Shown: in pieces, positions 58,598-59,659 of the stretch
Layout: the number at the start of each line of letters is the position of its first letter
How positions within the stretch are numbered: position 1 is the stretch's first letter
Source of the DNA: Welwitschia mirabilis
Taxonomy: Eukaryota; Gnetophyta; Gnetopsida; Welwitschiales
Direction: 5' to 3'
DNA length: 59,659 nt
Assembly (NCBI GenBank): GCA_051453625.1
Contig: JBOZIK010000001.1
Coordinates: 107,808,252-107,867,910 of the forward strand
Notes under the pieces: model-generated
What the model was told of the DNA's origin: nothing
The model's database searches: none
Seen by the model: only the letters and a program-made list of their open reading frames with translations
Position numbers and translations under genes: made by a program

Positions 58598-59659
58598 CAA
58601 ATTAGAACCCTGTGCCCGTTTATGTTGTTTTCTTGGTTATGGGATTGAACATAAAGGTTATCGTTGTTGGGATCCTATATCCAATAGATTACGCATCTCT
58701 AGACATGTCACCTTTTGGGAGGATACAATGTTCTCATCACTATCCAAATTTCATCCGTCACACACATCCTCTTCCTTATTCTTCACTGATCCATCTCTTA
58801 AGTATTTCTAAGTTTAGATCCTTCTCCGTCAGATGAGCTTAATAATTCTCCTATCATTGAGGATACCTCCACAAAGAATGTTCCAGATATGAGTCCTGTT
58901 CCTGATGACAATCATTGTCACTCTACTCGGGTAAGAGAACCCTCAGCTTATCTTCGTGATTATTATTGTTTTTCTGCTATAATAAACTTGCATGAACCTA
59001 GTTCTTTTCGTGAAGCCAATACTAACCCACTTTGGCAACAAGCTATGAATGAAGAAATTCAGGCTTTGGAAAAGAACCATACTTGGAACTTGGTCGATCT
59101 TCCTATTGGCAAAACTCCCATCGATTGTAAATGAGTGTACAAGATAAAAACCCGATCGGATGGCTCCATTGAAAGATATAAAGCACGTTTGGTAGCCAAA
59201 GGTTACACTCAAGAATACGNNNNNNNNNNNNNNNNNNNNNNNNNNNNNNNNNNNNNNNNNNNNNNNNNNNNNNNNNNNNNNNNNNNNNNNNNNNNNNNNN
59301 NNNNNNNNNNNNNNNNNNNNNNNNNNNNNNNNNNNNNNNNNNNNNNNNNNNNNNNNNNNNNNNNNNNNNNNNNNNNNNNNNNNNNNNNNNNNNNNNNNNN
59401 NNNNNNNNNNNNNNNNNNNAGATGTGCTTTATACGAACTAAAACAAGCATCGAGGGCTTAGTTTGCAAAATTTAGTGCCACTATCACTCAATCTGGTTTC
59501 ATTGCTAGTCCGCATGAATGTGCTTTGTTCACCAAACGTACTGACCGAGGCATTGTTCTTCTCCTTCTTTATGTTGATGACATGATCTTAACAAGTGATG
59601 ACATGGATTGCATCTCAGACTTGCAAAGGCATCTTTCTCAAGACTTTGAGATGAAAGAT
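58598..59659 (+). pseudogene. Copia integrase C-part and reverse transcriptase (degenerate, cut by edge)
   Basis: After the 784-N gap: CARLCCFLGYGIEHKGYRCW and RLRISRHVTFWED (about 58,607-58,725), the usual end of Copia integrase. A linker follows, then RT: WQQAMNEEIQALEKNHTWNL (59,032-59,091), VYKIKTRSDGS, RYKARLVAKGYTQEY before the 200-N gap. After it come ALYELKQASRA, FAKFSATITQSGF and the catalytic LLLYVDDMILTSDD (YVDD at 59,570-59,581, intact). Trp codons are replaced by stops at two places (before VYKIK and after ASRA). RNase H lies outside the window. Confidence 0.85.

Larger units (their letters stand above)
54774..59659 (+). mobile_element. Ty1/Copia LTR retrotransposon, 5' part to pol (cut by window edge)
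   Basis: The order is 5' LTR, PBS, long leader, gag with zinc knuckle, protease, integrase, RT: canonical Copia. It is interrupted by gaps of 784 N (57,814-58,597) and 200 N (59,220-59,419). At least a dozen in-frame stops and several frame shifts make it non-autonomous. The 3' LTR is beyond the window. Confidence 0.85.

Noticed and set aside
57803-58600. 265-codon open frame on the minus strand
   Set aside because: It is open only because it runs through 784 N; there is no sequence to support it. The same applies to the other frames that are mostly undefined residues.

Overview
This is a plant nuclear window, very probably from a woody, heterozygous eudicot; grapevine is a guess from overall character, not a demonstrated assignment. 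It is strongly AT-rich, has no long intact reading frame, and is almost entirely layered, decayed transposable elements: LTR/Copia (PBS matching initiator tRNA-Met), LTR/Gypsy, a LINE and one CACTA-type end. No intact host gene, rRNA, confident tRNA or CRISPR array was seen. About 40 runs of N interrupt it. Most 100-N runs are bordered by two near-copies of one sequence, one ending exactly at the left gap edge and the other starting exactly at the right edge, so much of the apparent tandem duplication probably reflects unmerged contigs or haplotypes.

Layout. 1-4.5 kb: minus-strand remains of an unrecognised Asn/Glu-rich polyprotein-like frame. 4.5-11 kb: non-coding repeats, including ~165-bp and ~185-bp imperfect tandem repeats. 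11.5-13.2 kb: a long LTR (family L) on the minus strand, seen again at 24.5-25.3, 33.6-33.9 and 35.4-36.7 kb (minus) and 40.3-41.4 kb (plus). 13.3-14.9 kb: a LINE fragment (endonuclease end and reverse transcriptase) cut by a CACTA-type end full of TTTTTAAGGC motifs. 15.5-24.5 kb: anonymous sequence with a 2.1-kb duplication. 25.3-27.4 kb: possible Gypsy LTR with a minisatellite.

27,677-30,746 holds the best-defined unit: a minus-strand non-autonomous LTR element with TG/CA-type ends (one end base mutated), a 5-bp target-site duplication CATCC, a PBS, a polypurine tract and ~230-bp LTRs. Its internal region carries, antisense to the element, the broken remains of a plant U-box/ARM-repeat E3 ubiquitin ligase gene. 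This looks like gene capture by an LTR retrotransposon. 34.2-35.4 kb is a decayed Gypsy RT/RNase H/integrase region. 37.7-39.6 kb is a large imperfect palindrome (arms ~0.8 kb, spacer ~0.2 kb).

41.7-51.9 kb is a pile of SIRE/Maximus-like Copia remnants: pol 3' end, an extra ORF in the envelope-like position after pol, polypurine tracts, and LTRs carrying arrays of a degenerate GGGTCRACYRGAYC motif. One LTR junction carries a C-rich tract with G-quadruplex potential on the minus strand. 52.6-54.1 kb is another Copia pol fragment (minus). From 54,774 to the right edge lies a fuller Copia element (5' LTR, PBS, leader, gag, protease, integrase, RT), inactivated mainly by C-to-T/G-to-A changes that create stops and alter catalytic Asp codons. 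The genes here do not form a host pathway; what links them is transposition, nesting, gene capture and decay.
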